Source: Emticicia agri (GTDB lineage: Bacteria > Bacteroidota > Bacteroidia > Cytophagales > Spirosomataceae). From it: 32,370 bases of DNA. Every line of letters starts with the position of its first letter. Positions within the stretch are counted from its first letter, which is position 1. The position numbers were made by a program, and so were the translations under genes. The DNA is taken from assembly GCA_945860265.1 (NCBI GenBank), contig CAMAQF010000047.1:1-32370 (forward strand). Reading direction: 5' to 3'. The notes under the pieces are model-generated. The model did not search any database. It was not told the origin of the DNA and saw only the letters and a program-made list of their open reading frames with translations. Below, one piece after another: positions 7,328-16,343 of this stretch.

Positions 7328-8674
7328 TTAATACGCTACATATACTTCAACTTCCTCAACCTCAACCAACATTTTATCATTAATCGAAGATAAACTTAAT
7401 TGCTTGATTTCATTAATAAGAATTGGGTCGTATTTCGCAATGACACGTACGTAGTTTTCAGTCCAGCCATGCATATTTCCATTCTCAATATCTTCTTCAA
7501 AAAGAACAGAAAATTGTTTTCCAAGCTGGCTTTCGTAGAAAAATCTCTTTTTCTTGTCCGATAATATGTGAAGCATTTTTGAGCGTTCAGCACGTTTATT
7601 TTGAGGAACAGTAGGCGTTATAGAAATTGCAGTTGTATTTGGTCTTTCTGAATAAGTAAATACATGTAAATAACTAATATTCAACATATTCAAGAAATTA
7701 TATGTTTCTATAAACTCTTCATCTGTTTCGCCAGGATGACCCACAATTACATCAACCCCAATACAACAATCTGGCATTAATTGTTTTATTTTATTGACTC
7801 TTTCTATATAAAGTTCTCGTTTATAACGACGTTTCATTAATGCTAAAATTTTACTCGAACCTGACTGCAATGGAATATGAAAATGCGGTACAAATCGCTT
7901 CGATTTTGCTATAAACTCAATAATTTCATCAGTCAAAAGATTAGGCTCGATACTCGAAATACGGAAACGTTCAATTCCTTCAACTTCATCTAATTCTCTA
8001 ATCAAATCTAAAAAAGTTTCTACTCTTATGCTATTTTGCAAGCCAAAATCACCGATATTTACTCCTGTCAACACAATTTCTTTTACACCGCTTTCGGAAA
8101 TTTCTTTCGCAACTTTTACCACATTTTCTATCGAATCTGAGCGACTTATCCCACGAGCAAGCGGAATCGTACAATAAGAACAAGGATAATCGCATCCATC
8201 TTGCACTTTCAAGAAAGTACGAGTACGGTCATTTAAGGAGTAAGAAATATGATAATCAACGGCTTCTTCGACATTTGAATTAAAAATTACCGAGCGACTT
8301 TTCGCTGCATTTTCAGGATTTTCAAGAGGTTGTTTTACAAAATCACCTAATAAATCAACAAGACGAAATTTTTCGGCCGCACCTAAAACAGCATCGACAC
8401 CTTCAATTTCAGAAATTTCTTGCGGTTTTAATTGTGCATAGCAACCAATAATTGCAACATAACCATCAGGATTTATTTTATTGGCCTCTTTGACTATCTT
8501 TTTACATTTTTTATCGGCATTTTCAGTGACCGAACAAGTATTAATAATAAATATATCGGGAGTATCATTAAATTCTACTTTCTGATACCCACGACTTTCA
8601 AACATACGTCCGATTGTTGAAGTTTCCGAATAATTTAATTTACAACCAAGTGTATAAAATGCTACTTTTTTCAT
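7328..8674 (-). CDS. mtaB: tRNA t6A37 methylthiotransferase MtaB
   Basis: Radical-SAM methylthiotransferase that converts t6A at tRNA position 37 to ms2t6A, 448 residues. The N-terminal UPF0004 domain carries three cysteines for one 4Fe-4S cluster, in YTLGCKLNYSE, INTCSVTENA and IIGCYAQL. The radical-SAM motif is CDYPCSYC (CxxxCxxC). A C-terminal TRAM-like region of about 60 residues follows (ENYVRVIAKYD to the end). The N-terminal YTLGCKLN wording separates MtaB from MiaB and RimO. The frame continues upstream to an ATG at 8722, but the family N-terminus starts directly at MKKVAFYTLGC, so I chose ATG 8674. The stop is 55 bases from the convergent YciO/TsaC-family gene, with no obvious terminator between them. 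Confidence 0.94.
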   Translation of the reverse strand: MKKVAFYTLGCKLNYSETSTIGRMFESRGYQKVEFNDTPDIFIINTCSVTENADKKCKKIVKEANKINPDGYVAIIGCYAQLKPQEISEIEGVDAVLGAAEKFRLVDLLGDFVKQPLENPENAAKSRSVIFNSNVEEAVDYHISYSLNDRTRTFLKVQDGCDYPCSYCTIPLARGISRSDSIENVVKVAKEISESGVKEIVLTGVNIGDFGLQNSIRVETFLDLIRELDEVEGIERFRISSIEPNLLTDEIIEFIAKSKRFVPHFHIPLQSGSSKILALMKRRYKRELYIERVNKIKQLMPDCCIGVDVIVGHPGETDEEFIETYNFLNMLNISYLHVFTYSERPNTTAISITPTVPQNKRAERSKMLHILSDKKKRFFYESQLGKQFSVLFEEDIENGNMHGWTENYVRVIAKYDPILINEIKQLSLSSINDKMLVEVEEVEVYVAY

Positions 8675-8750
8675 ATTTAAAATGATTAAGGAAGTATTTG
8701 CTAAGGGGGACGCATGATGCAAAAGCTTACTTTTCGTTTCTTTTAAACTA

Positions 8751-8758
8751 CAAAGTTA
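8751..8758 (-). promoter_or_regulatory. Candidate -7 box for mtaB
   Basis: On the minus strand TAACTTTG matches TANNTTTG exactly, about 76 bases before the chosen mtaB start. No -33 TTTG is visible at the right distance. The 291-bp divergent region between mtaB and purL otherwise shows no ORF, hairpin or RNA element that I can recognise. Confidence 0.33.
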
Positions 8759-8925
8759 GCTAAAAAACAGTTCGTTTACAGCAGGAAATCTAATTTTCAA
8801 AATACAACAAATTCAAAAAATGAACTATTTCAAGAAGTAATATAAACATACATTCTATATTTATAAAACACTAAATTTTAAGATTTTCAAATTAGTAATT
8901 TCTCGCATTCTTCATTTAATTGAAT

Positions 8926-8933
8926 TATTTTTG
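8926..8933 (+). promoter_or_regulatory. Candidate -7 box for purL
   Basis: TATTTTTG matches TANNTTTG and ends 33 bases before the ATG at 8967. If used, transcription would begin near 8940. This rules out the upstream TTG at 8931 as the start codon and supports 8967. No -33 element is clear. Confidence 0.35.
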
Positions 8934-8966
8934 CCTTTTAAAAAAACTCTACAAAATAGTAACAAA

Positions 8967-11900
8967 ATGATTCATTTCTTCGGAAGCCAAGTCACCGTAT
9001 TTGCCCTACAAACGCAAGACAATCTTTCAAATGAAGACATCAAGAAACTCCTTTGGCTGTTCAGTAGTCAAATCGATAATAAATTCACGATTACTAACAT
9101 CAATGATTCATCATTAAATGCCTATTTTGTTGGGCCGCGTGCAGCGATGATTACGCCATGGAGTACAAACGCCGTAGAAATTACTCAAAATATGGGTATT
9201 TCAGGCATTATTCGCATTGAAGAATTTAAGGCAGTTGACGAAAATTTCAAAGAATTCGACCCAATGCTTTCACAAAAATACACTGAACTAAATCAATCAA
9301 TTTATACAATTAACGTTCAACCCGAACCAATATTAGAAATTGAGGACATTGTGGCTTATAACAAAAAAGAAGGTCTTTCATTAAGCGTGGAAGAAGTTGA
9401 ATATTTGAATAATCTTTCTATAAAATTAGAAAGATTATTAACTGACTCCGAAGTTTTTGGTTTCTCTCAAGTAAATTCAGAACATTGTCGCCATAAAATT
9501 TTCAACGGAACCTTCGTTATTGATGGTTTTGCCAAAGAAACTTCACTTTTCAAATTAATCAAGAAAACGTCAGAACTCAATCCTAATGATATTGTTTCGG
9601 CTTATAAAGATAATGTTGCCTTCATCAAAGGCCCAAGAGTTACACAATTTGCTCCTTTAAGTGCCGATAAACCAGATTTTTATGCTGAAAAAGAGTTTGA
9701 TTCGGTCATTTCATTAAAAGCCGAAACCCATAATTTCCCAACTACGGTTGAACCTTTCAATGGTGCAGCAACTGGTTCGGGCGGTGAAATTCGTGACCGC
9801 TTAGCGGGTGGACAAGGATCATTGCCATTGGCAGGAACTGCAGTTTATATGACATCTTATTCTCGTCTGGAGGAAAATCGCACCTGGGAAAAAGGTATGA
9901 ATGAGCGTCCATGGTTGTACCAAACACCAGTAGATATTTTGATAAAAGCATCAAATGGTGCTTCTGATTTCGGAAATAAATTTGGTCAACCACTAATTAC
10001 AGGTTCGATTTTGACTTTTGAACATGAGGAGGATGCACGAAAACTTGGCTTCGATAAAGTAATTATGATGGCAGGTGGAATTGGCTACGGAAAAGCCGAT
10101 CAAGCCATTAAACAAAAACCATCTGTTGGCGACAAAGTGGTTATTCTTGGCGGTGAAAATTACAGAATCGGCATGGGTGGAGCAGCAGTTTCTTCGGCCG
10201 ATACAGGTGCTTTTGGCTCAGGAATTGAGCTAAATGCAATACAGCGTTCAAACCCAGAAATGCAAAAACGTGCAGCCAACGCCATACGTGGTTTGGTAGA
10301 AAGTGACCATAATCCAATCGTTTCAATACATGACCATGGTGCAGGTGGACACCTAAACTGTTTGTCTGAATTAGTAGAAGAAACAGGAGGTTTAATTGAT
10401 TTGGATAAATTACCAGTCGGCGACCCGACCCTTTCAGCCAAAGAAATCATAGGAAATGAGTCGCAAGAGCGAATGGGACTGGTAATTGGCGAAAAAGATT
10501 TAGGAATTTTAAAACGCATTACCGACCGTGAACGTTCGCCAATGTATGAAGTAGGTGATATTACAGGAAGTCATCGTTTTACTTTTGAATCCAAATCGAC
10601 TGGAGCAAAACCTATGGATTTTGCGATTGAAGATATGTTTGGAAGTTCACCAAAATTCATCATGGATGATAAAACGACTGAAAGAAATTATTCAGATTTA
10701 TCGTATGCTACCGAAAATATACCTTCTTATCTAGACCGAGTACTTCAGCTAGAAGCAGTTGCGTGTAAAGATTGGTTGACAAATAAAGTTGACCGATGCG
10801 TTGGCGGCAGAGTTGCAAAACAACAATGTGTCGGTTCTCTTCAACTTCCCTTAAATAATGTTGGAGTAATGGCACTTGACTTTAAAGGAAAAGAAGGAAT
10901 CGCAACTACAATTGGTCATTCGCCAATTTCGGCATTAATTGATCCAATTGCCGCTTCACGAACTGCCATCGCAGAATCTTTATCAAATATTGTTTTCGCT
11001 CCTTTGAAAGATGGTTTAAAATCAGTTTCGCTTTCGGCAAACTGGATGTGGGCGTGTAAAAATGAAGGAGAAGATGCCCGTTTATACGAAGCAGTAAAAG
11101 CTTGTTCAGATTTTGCTATTGATCTTGGTATTAATATTCCAACTGGGAAAGATTCACTTTCGATGAAGCAAAAATATCCAAACGATGAAGTAATTGCTCC
11201 AGGAACGGTGATAATTTCGGCTGGTGGAAATTGTTCGGATATTACAAAAGTAGTTGAGCCTGTTTTGAAGCGAAACGGCGGAAATATTTATTATTTGAAC
11301 CTTTCGCAAGATTCTTTTAAATTGGGCGGAAGTTCGTTTGGACAGATTTTGAATAAAATTGGAAAAGTAGTTCCAACAATTACAGATGCAGTATTTTTTA
11401 AAACTGCATTCAATGTTTTACAGGATTTAATAAAAGCCGATAAAATAAAAGCTGGACATGATGTTGGAAGTGGTGGCTTGATAACAACTTTACTTGAAAT
11501 GTGTTTTGCAGACATAAATCTTGCGGCTGAATATGACCTAACTTCATTAAATGAAAAAGATTCGGTAAAAGCACTATTCAACGAAAATATCAGCATAGTT
11601 TTCCAAGCTGATGCAGAAGTTGAGGTTATTTTTGCTCAAAATAACATTGAAATTTTCAATATTGGAAAAGTCATTGATGGAACCATTATTACTTTAAAAA
11701 ACAATAAAGATTTGTTTACATTTAACATTCATCAATTAAGAGATACATGGTACAGAACTTCCTTTTTACTCGATTCAAGACAAACTAAAAATGGTGTTTC
11801 ACTTGAAAAATACAATAATTACAAAAATCAGCCATTAATTTATAATTTCCCTGTTAAATTTGATGGCAAGAAACCAGTAATTGATGCAAGCAAGCCAAGA

Positions 11901-12647
11901 CCAAAGGCAGCCATTATTCGTGAAAAAGGCAGTAACTCGGAGCGAGAAATGGCCAATGCAATGTATTTGGCGGGTTTTGATGTAAAAGACGTCCACATGA
12001 CTGATTTAATTTCTGGTCGTGAAACTCTTGAAGATATTCAATTTATTGGTGCAGTTGGTGGTTTTTCAAATTCTGATGTTTTAGGTTCGGCAAAAGGTTG
12101 GGCAGGAGCATTTTTATATAACGAAAAAGCAAATACTGCTCTCAAAAACTTCTTTATAAGACATGATACACTTTCAGTCGGAATTTGTAATGGTTGCCAG
12201 TTATTGATGGAATTAGAATTAATCAATCCTGAACACGAGGTACACGGAAAATTGCACCATAATACTTCAAATAAACACGAAAGCGTTTTCACTTCGGTAA
12301 AAGTTCAGAAAAACAACTCGGTAATGCTGTCAACTTTAGAAGGAGTAACTTTGGGAGTTTGGGTTTCACATGGCGAAGGAAAATTTATACTTCCATATAC
12401 AGAAAATCGATATAATATTGTTGCAAAATACGGCTATGCCGAATATCCTGCAAATCCAAATGGCTCGGATTTTAATACTGCCATGATGTGTGATGCTACT
12501 GGTCGACACTTGGTGATGATGCCGCACATTGAGCGTTCGACATTTCCTTGGAATTGGGCAAATTATCCTGAACGTAAAAATGATGAAGTTTCACCATGGT
12601 TAGAGGCTTTCGTGAATGCTCGTAAGTGGGTTGAGGCAGTAAAATAA
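8967..12647 (+). CDS. purL: Phosphoribosylformylglycinamidine synthase, long form
   Basis: Fourth step of purine synthesis: FGAR + ATP + glutamine gives FGAM. This is the long single-chain form with PurS-like, PurL and PurQ parts fused, 1226 residues. The N-terminal part contains FSQVNSEHCRHKIFNG. The two AIRS-type halves are marked by KAETHNFPTTVEPFNGAATG and by the later GKDSLSMKQKYP and AGHDVGSGGL segments. The class I glutamine amidotransferase domain is at the C-terminus, with nucleophile C1074 in GICNGCQLL and the distal PHIERSTFPWNWANYP. Start choice is ATG 8967, since an upstream TTG overlaps the likely promoter. A strong terminator follows 23 bases after the stop, so it is probably a single-gene unit. 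Its glutamine supplier, a type II glutamine synthetase, is convergent downstream. Confidence 0.97.
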   Translation: MIHFFGSQVTVFALQTQDNLSNEDIKKLLWLFSSQIDNKFTITNINDSSLNAYFVGPRAAMITPWSTNAVEITQNMGISGIIRIEEFKAVDENFKEFDPMLSQKYTELNQSIYTINVQPEPILEIEDIVAYNKKEGLSLSVEEVEYLNNLSIKLERLLTDSEVFGFSQVNSEHCRHKIFNGTFVIDGFAKETSLFKLIKKTSELNPNDIVSAYKDNVAFIKGPRVTQFAPLSADKPDFYAEKEFDSVISLKAETHNFPTTVEPFNGAATGSGGEIRDRLAGGQGSLPLAGTAVYMTSYSRLEENRTWEKGMNERPWLYQTPVDILIKASNGASDFGNKFGQPLITGSILTFEHEEDARKLGFDKVIMMAGGIGYGKADQAIKQKPSVGDKVVILGGENYRIGMGGAAVSSADTGAFGSGIELNAIQRSNPEMQKRAANAIRGLVESDHNPIVSIHDHGAGGHLNCLSELVEETGGLIDLDKLPVGDPTLSAKEIIGNESQERMGLVIGEKDLGILKRITDRERSPMYEVGDITGSHRFTFESKSTGAKPMDFAIEDMFGSSPKFIMDDKTTERNYSDLSYATENIPSYLDRVLQLEAVACKDWLTNKVDRCVGGRVAKQQCVGSLQLPLNNVGVMALDFKGKEGIATTIGHSPISALIDPIAASRTAIAESLSNIVFAPLKDGLKSVSLSANWMWACKNEGEDARLYEAVKACSDFAIDLGINIPTGKDSLSMKQKYPNDEVIAPGTVIISAGGNCSDITKVVEPVLKRNGGNIYYLNLSQDSFKLGGSSFGQILNKIGKVVPTITDAVFFKTAFNVLQDLIKADKIKAGHDVGSGGLITTLLEMCFADINLAAEYDLTSLNEKDSVKALFNENISIVFQADAEVEVIFAQNNIEIFNIGKVIDGTIITLKNNKDLFTFNIHQLRDTWYRTSFLLDSRQTKNGVSLEKYNNYKNQPLIYNFPVKFDGKKPVIDASKPRPKAAIIREKGSNSEREMANAMYLAGFDVKDVHMTDLISGRETLEDIQFIGAVGGFSNSDVLGSAKGWAGAFLYNEKANTALKNFFIRHDTLSVGICNGCQLLMELELINPEHEVHGKLHHNTSNKHESVFTSVKVQKNNSVMLSTLEGVTLGVWVSHGEGKFILPYTENRYNIVAKYGYAEYPANPNGSDFNTAMMCDATGRHLVMMPHIERSTFPWNWANYPERKNDEVSPWLEAFVNARKWVEAVK

Positions 12648-12670
12648 ATTATAACATTTTTCTGTATTTT

Positions 12671-12714
12671 AACGCTGGTAGGGATCAAAAACCACTGCTA
12701 GCGTTTTTTATTTT
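12671..12714 (+). terminator. Intrinsic terminator of purL
   Basis: An 11-bp stem, AACGCTGGTAG at 12671-12681 with CTGCTAGCGTT at 12695-12705 (two G-U pairs in RNA), is followed by a run of Ts. It starts 23 bases after the purL stop. Confidence 0.85.
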
Positions 12715-12747
12715 ATACGAACTGGGAAGTTCGCTCCACAGGTAAAC

Positions 12748-12773
12748 AAAAAACCCCACGAAATATCATGGGG
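12748..12773 (-). terminator. Intrinsic terminator of the type II glutamine synthetase
   Basis: Read on the minus strand: CCCCATGA, loop TATT, TCGTGGGG (8-bp stem with one G-U pair), then TTTTTTG. It lies 39 bases past the stop of the minus-strand glutamine synthetase. A small extra hairpin (CGAACT GGGA AGTTCG, 12718-12733) separates it from the purL terminator. Confidence 0.82.
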
Positions 12774-12812
12774 ATTTGTGAACAAAATATTATTCGAAAA
12801 AAATCTTTATAA

Positions 12813-13844
12813 TTAGACCGGTACTACGGTTGTTTTAACAGTTTTGATTATTCGTGCTGCAACTTTATAAGGATCGGCAGCCGAGTTAGGACGACGGTCT
12901 TCCAACCATCCTTTCCAGCCTTTTTGAACGGCTGCAATCGGAATACGGATTGAAGCACCACGATCTGAAACACCATAAGAGAATTTATCAATCGATTGTG
13001 TTTCGTGTTTACCTGTCAAACGTAAGTGATTATCAGCACCGTAAACTGCTATATGTTCTTTAATATATGGTGCAAATGCTTGACAAACTACGTCGTAATC
13101 TTCTTTTTTACCAGAAGTTCTCAATAATGTATTAGAGAAATTAGCATGCATACCCGAACCATTCCAATCTGTATCGCCCAATGGCTTACAGTGCCAGTTG
13201 ATAGCTACGCCATATTTTTCACCAATTTTTTCTAATAAATAACGTCCAATCCACATTTCATCACCTGCTTGTTTTGCACCTTTAGCAAAACCTTGGAACT
13301 CCCACTGACCAGCGGCAACCTCAGCATTAATGCCTTCAACGTTAAGACCAGCTTGCAAACAAACCTCTAAATGTTCTTCAACAATATCACGACCAAAAGC
13401 GTTAGCTGCACCAACAGAACAATAGTATTGACCCTGTGGAGCTGGATATCCAGTTGCCGGAAAACCAAGTGGCTTATTTGTTTCTGGGTTCCACAAGAAA
13501 TATTCTTGCTCAAAACCGAACCAAAAATCATTATCTTCATCATCAATAGTAGCACGACCATTAGACTCATGAGCCGTTCCATCAGCATTCAAAACTTCAC
13601 ACATTACCAAGAAACCTGCACCAATACGGGTTGGGTCTGGGCAAATGAAAACTGGCTTCAATAAACAATCAGACGAACCACCTTCTGCTTGTTGAGTTGA
13701 TGAACCATCAAAAGACCACATATCGCAATCTTCTAATTTTCCACTAAAGTCTTTTTCAATTTTAGTTTTGCTACGAAGGCTTTGCGTTGGTTTATAACCA
13801 TCAAGCCAAATGTATTCTAATTTTGCTACTGGAACATTTGCCAT
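12813..13844 (-). CDS. Glutamine synthetase type II (GSII)
   Basis: Makes glutamine from glutamate, ammonia and ATP in the cytoplasm. At 343 residues it has the eukaryote-like GSII length, against about 470 for bacterial GSI. The beta-grasp domain contains WSFDGSSTQQAEG. The catalytic domain shows FGFEQEYFLW (metal-binding Glu), NAEVAAGQWEFQ, WNGSGMHANFS, DNHLRLTGKHET and GASIRIP, all usual for GSII. GSII enzymes lack the adenylylation site of GSI, so control is likely transcriptional or by feedback. It is monocistronic: terminators lie on its 3' side and a -7 box and direct repeats lie upstream. A type III enzyme is encoded 2.6 kb away on the other strand. Confidence 0.95.
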   Translation of the reverse strand: MANVPVAKLEYIWLDGYKPTQSLRSKTKIEKDFSGKLEDCDMWSFDGSSTQQAEGGSSDCLLKPVFICPDPTRIGAGFLVMCEVLNADGTAHESNGRATIDDEDNDFWFGFEQEYFLWNPETNKPLGFPATGYPAPQGQYYCSVGAANAFGRDIVEEHLEVCLQAGLNVEGINAEVAAGQWEFQGFAKGAKQAGDEMWIGRYLLEKIGEKYGVAINWHCKPLGDTDWNGSGMHANFSNTLLRTSGKKEDYDVVCQAFAPYIKEHIAVYGADNHLRLTGKHETQSIDKFSYGVSDRGASIRIPIAAVQKGWKGWLEDRRPNSAADPYKVAARIIKTVKTTVVPV

Positions 13845-13884
13845 TGTTGTAATTTTTTAATGTATTGCGGTTATCATTTAAAGA

Positions 13885-13909
13885 ATATGATACAAATATA
13901 TGATACAAA
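13885..13909 (-). promoter_or_regulatory. Tandem 12-bp repeats and -7 box upstream of GSII
   Basis: ATATGATACAAA occurs twice with one base between (13885-13896 and 13898-13909). On the minus strand this gives two TTTGTATCATAT units. The junction creates TATATTTG (13900 to 13893), an exact TANNTTTG box 48 bases before the GSII start. The spacing suggests a promoter with a repeated regulator site, but no -33 TTTG lies at a normal distance. Confidence 0.45.
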
Positions 13910-13910
13910 A

Positions 13911-14220
13911 ACAATATATTATTCTTCAAAAGGCAATTATTTTAGTCGAATATTCTAAATTCTTTATAAAGTACAACTTTTTGCAGGATTTGTTTGATTT
14001 TATTGTTTATCTAAGGTTGATTATAAACTAAAAATACAAAAAACAGGTAATTTTCCTGTAAATACCTATTCTATTTTAAACCTAATTTTTAATTATTTAT
14101 AAGTTTATCAAATATTTACACTAAAATTTAAACCTATTTTTGAGAAAGTTATATTTTTTGAATATTAGATCATTTCATTCAAAGAATTAACATAAATCTG
14201 AAACAGTATTTAAGAAAGTA
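13911..14220. other. AT-rich gap, no gene seen
   Basis: This is most of the 551-bp gap between GSII and the LtaS-like gene. No ORF of useful length and no tRNA is seen. The only structure noted is a short ACAGG/CCTGT hairpin at 14043-14059, and nothing else is supportable. Confidence 0.5.
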
Positions 14221-14250
14221 AAAGTCACAAGTTTTACAACCTGTGACTTT
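14221..14250. terminator. Stem-loop, possible bidirectional terminator
   Basis: Perfect 9-bp stem AAAGTCACA with TGTGACTTT, extended inward past one mismatch by GTT/AAC. On the plus strand CATTTTAAAT follows, and on the minus strand TTACTTTCTT follows. It lies 21 bases past the stop of a possible small minus-strand ORF (14271-14363), which it could terminate. Confidence 0.55.
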
Positions 14251-14270
14251 CATTTTAAATCTCTTCTTAC

Positions 14271-14363
14271 TCATTTTTTTCTGCCCTCTTCTTCGGACAG
14301 CCCTTCGTTTGCTTTGGTTGTAGGTCTAAAACCCAAATAATCTTCAAAGTTAAAAAAAGCCAT
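14271..14363 (-). CDS. Possible 30-residue small ORF, unknown
   Basis: On the minus strand an ATG at 14363 opens a 30-residue frame that reads MAFFNFEDYLGFRP, then TTKANEGLSEEEGRKK, then TGA. The composition (charged, few hydrophobics after residue 12) and mixed third positions look more like a peptide than random AT-rich DNA, which usually gives Lys/Ile/Phe runs. The ATG sits in the 3' arm of the LtaS-like gene's terminator, so the ORF would be translated only from read-through or from its own start. A stem-loop follows the stop by 21 bases. It may equally be a gene remnant or chance. No function can be given. Confidence 0.32.
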   Translation of the reverse strand: MAFFNFEDYLGFRPTTKANEGLSEEEGRKK

Positions 14364-14387
14364 CAAAATTTTAATTTCCAATGGCTT
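14352..14387 (-). terminator. Intrinsic terminator of the LtaS-like gene
   Basis: Minus strand: AAGCCAT (14387 to 14381), loop, ATGGCTT (14363 to 14357), then a run of T (to 14352). It begins about 10 bases after the stop at 14397. Confidence 0.75.
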
Positions 14388-14396
14388 CTAAGACTT

Positions 14397-16235
14397 TTAC
14401 TTATCTAAATAATCTTGAAACATTCGCTGCATAAGTGCTTTACCATAGTCTTTATCTTTTTGAGAAATATTACCCCGACTTTGAATTATTTTTTGTCCAA
14501 TATTATCAAAAACATAATCTTTTGACTGATTAACGTATCCAAAACCATTATTAAATGCGAAAAATGCCCATTGCTTTGTATTTACATCAAAAATATTTTT
14601 ACTCCAATTATAGGCATAAGCATTTAAATTTACTTGTCGAAGAATGGTTGAAGCCAAATCAATTTGAGAATTAACATTTTTAATCTCAATACCTTTTATA
14701 TCTAAAGCACCACCTAACCAAAGCATCGGAATCTTAAAATCATCAACTGTTTCCCTTGTTTCTGGAATTCGATGTCCGTGATCGGCAATAACAACAATTA
14801 ATGTATTTTCCCACCAAGTTTGTTTTTGAGCTTCGGCAATAAAATTGCCAAAAGATTGGTCGGCATAGTACATGGCATTCATAAACTTACTTTCTGCATC
14901 TTCGCCTATAAATTTGGTTGTAATCGGAACTTCAAAGGGTTCATGACTACTCAGAGTCAATAAAGTTGAAAAGAATGGTTGATTAATTTTGGAATGATCA
15001 TTCAAGAATTTTTTATAAACAGCTCCATCATGAGCCCCCCATTTCGAATTCCAATCTTTGGCATCGAAGTCTTGTTTACTAACAATTCGCTGAAAATCAG
15101 CCTCGTATAAATAAGATTTTATGTTGGCAAATTCAGTTTCGCCACCATAATAAAAAGCGGTTGAATAAGCATTATTCCCAAAGTCTTTGCTTAAAACTGG
15201 CAATTTGGCTGATTTATTTGGCTCAGTAATAATTGAGGCTGTCGGTTGAGCTGGATATCCACTTAATACTGCGGGTAAGCCTTTATCAGTACGGTCACCA
15301 CTGGCATAAATATTAGAGAAATAAATTCCTTCCGACTTTAATGCGTTGAATTGCGGTGTAACGCTTTCTCCACCAATCCATTTTTCGGTGGCTTTTTTTG
15401 TAAAACTTTCCCAAATAATAAAAATGATATTCGGCTTTTTTATTTCTTTTTTTAGAACATATTTTGTCGAGTTTGAAGTCAAATAAAGTTCCTTTATAGT
15501 CTCAGATAAAGATTCCTTTGGCAAATAGGTAAATGGATTTACTTTATCATAAGTCCCATTAACGATTGAACTCATAAAATTCCATGGAGCATTAACTGCC
15601 GAGATATTTGCAAAATTATTTGAAGAGAAATAAACTGTACTTTGGTTCATTGGCGAAATACCCAAACTTCCCCTGATTGGCACAAATAGAGCCAACAAAC
15701 AAATGACCGATATTGGAATAAATGGCAAATTTTCTGTGTGATTCCAGTTATCAATATTTCGCGTTATGATGCGATAAACTATATAAGAAGCAATAATTAG
15801 TAAAATTACAAAACTAATAAAAAGCTGAAATAAAGGTGATGAACTTACGGAAGCCCAAGCCTCATGAGGAGATTTTAGATAATATAGCGGCGTAGCATCA
15901 AGACGATAGCCCCATGTATTAAATACTTGTAAATCGATTACAACAATAAGAGTAATGAAGAAAACCGATACAAAAGTATAAGAGAATATCCAGTTTTCGA
16001 GGTGACTTTTTTTAATAAAATTTGATATACTTACCAATATAAATGGAATAACTGAAAGATAACCTGACATCGAAAAATCCATGCGTATTCCATTCCAGAA
16101 GATACCCCAAAACGTCTCAATCGTCAATAATTTAGTATCTTCTATATGGTAACTTAAAAAAATTACCCTCGCTGATAGGAAATATATCACCCAAAAGCAA
16201 AAATAAATTAGTAAAAATTGTAAGCGTTCTTTCAT
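14397..16235 (-). CDS. LtaS/sulfatase-family membrane protein (phosphoglycerol-transferase-like)
   Basis: A 612-residue inner-membrane protein. Five hydrophobic segments occupy roughly residues 5-28, 54-76, 82-103, 134-156 and 171-187. The extracytoplasmic sulfatase-fold domain follows: metal-binding NIIFIIWESF (E276), the nucleophile region SGDRTDKGLPAVLSGYP (T316), LSSHEPFE (H431) and VIADHGHR (D485, H486). This is the layout of lipoteichoic acid synthase and related OpgB/phosphoethanolamine transferase enzymes. In a Gram-negative the likely job is transfer of a phospho-headgroup to a periplasmic glycan or lipid. A Thr rather than Cys/Ser nucleophile argues against sulfatase activity. It is transcribed alone, divergent from the type III glutamine synthetase. 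The true acceptor is unknown. Confidence 0.85.
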   Translation of the reverse strand: MKERLQFLLIYFCFWVIYFLSARVIFLSYHIEDTKLLTIETFWGIFWNGIRMDFSMSGYLSVIPFILVSISNFIKKSHLENWIFSYTFVSVFFITLIVVIDLQVFNTWGYRLDATPLYYLKSPHEAWASVSSSPLFQLFISFVILLIIASYIVYRIITRNIDNWNHTENLPFIPISVICLLALFVPIRGSLGISPMNQSTVYFSSNNFANISAVNAPWNFMSSIVNGTYDKVNPFTYLPKESLSETIKELYLTSNSTKYVLKKEIKKPNIIFIIWESFTKKATEKWIGGESVTPQFNALKSEGIYFSNIYASGDRTDKGLPAVLSGYPAQPTASIITEPNKSAKLPVLSKDFGNNAYSTAFYYGGETEFANIKSYLYEADFQRIVSKQDFDAKDWNSKWGAHDGAVYKKFLNDHSKINQPFFSTLLTLSSHEPFEVPITTKFIGEDAESKFMNAMYYADQSFGNFIAEAQKQTWWENTLIVVIADHGHRIPETRETVDDFKIPMLWLGGALDIKGIEIKNVNSQIDLASTILRQVNLNAYAYNWSKNIFDVNTKQWAFFAFNNGFGYVNQSKDYVFDNIGQKIIQSRGNISQKDKDYGKALMQRMFQDYLDK

Positions 16236-16263
16236 TTAGTTGTTTGATTTGCTTAATTTAGCC

Positions 16264-16271
16264 CAAATATA
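16264..16271 (-). promoter_or_regulatory. Candidate -7 box for the LtaS-like gene
   Basis: On the minus strand TATATTTG matches TANNTTTG exactly, 28 bases before the ATG at 16235. No -33 TTTG is at normal spacing. Confidence 0.4.
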
Positions 16272-16343
16272 AGATAAGAAATCATATTTTGATATCATAC
16301 AAATGAATTTATGATTATAAAACATTGATTATCAAATTCTTTC

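Noticed and set aside
8675..8722. Upstream ATG extension of mtaB
   Set aside because: The extra 16 residues have no counterpart in the family, whose proteins start at the MKKVAFYTLGCK-like strand.
10160..10519. A 119-codon minus-strand ORF inside purL
   Set aside because: It is antisense to well-conserved PurL sequence. No start context or domain.
13371..13664. A 97-codon plus-strand ORF inside the GSII gene
   Set aside because: It is fully antisense to a gene with intact catalytic motifs and has no recognisable domain.
14281..14306. CTGCCC/GGACAG hairpin as a further terminator
   Set aside because: The stem is only 6 bp with a G-U pair. It is preceded, not followed, by the T-run on the plus strand, and followed by As on the minus strand.
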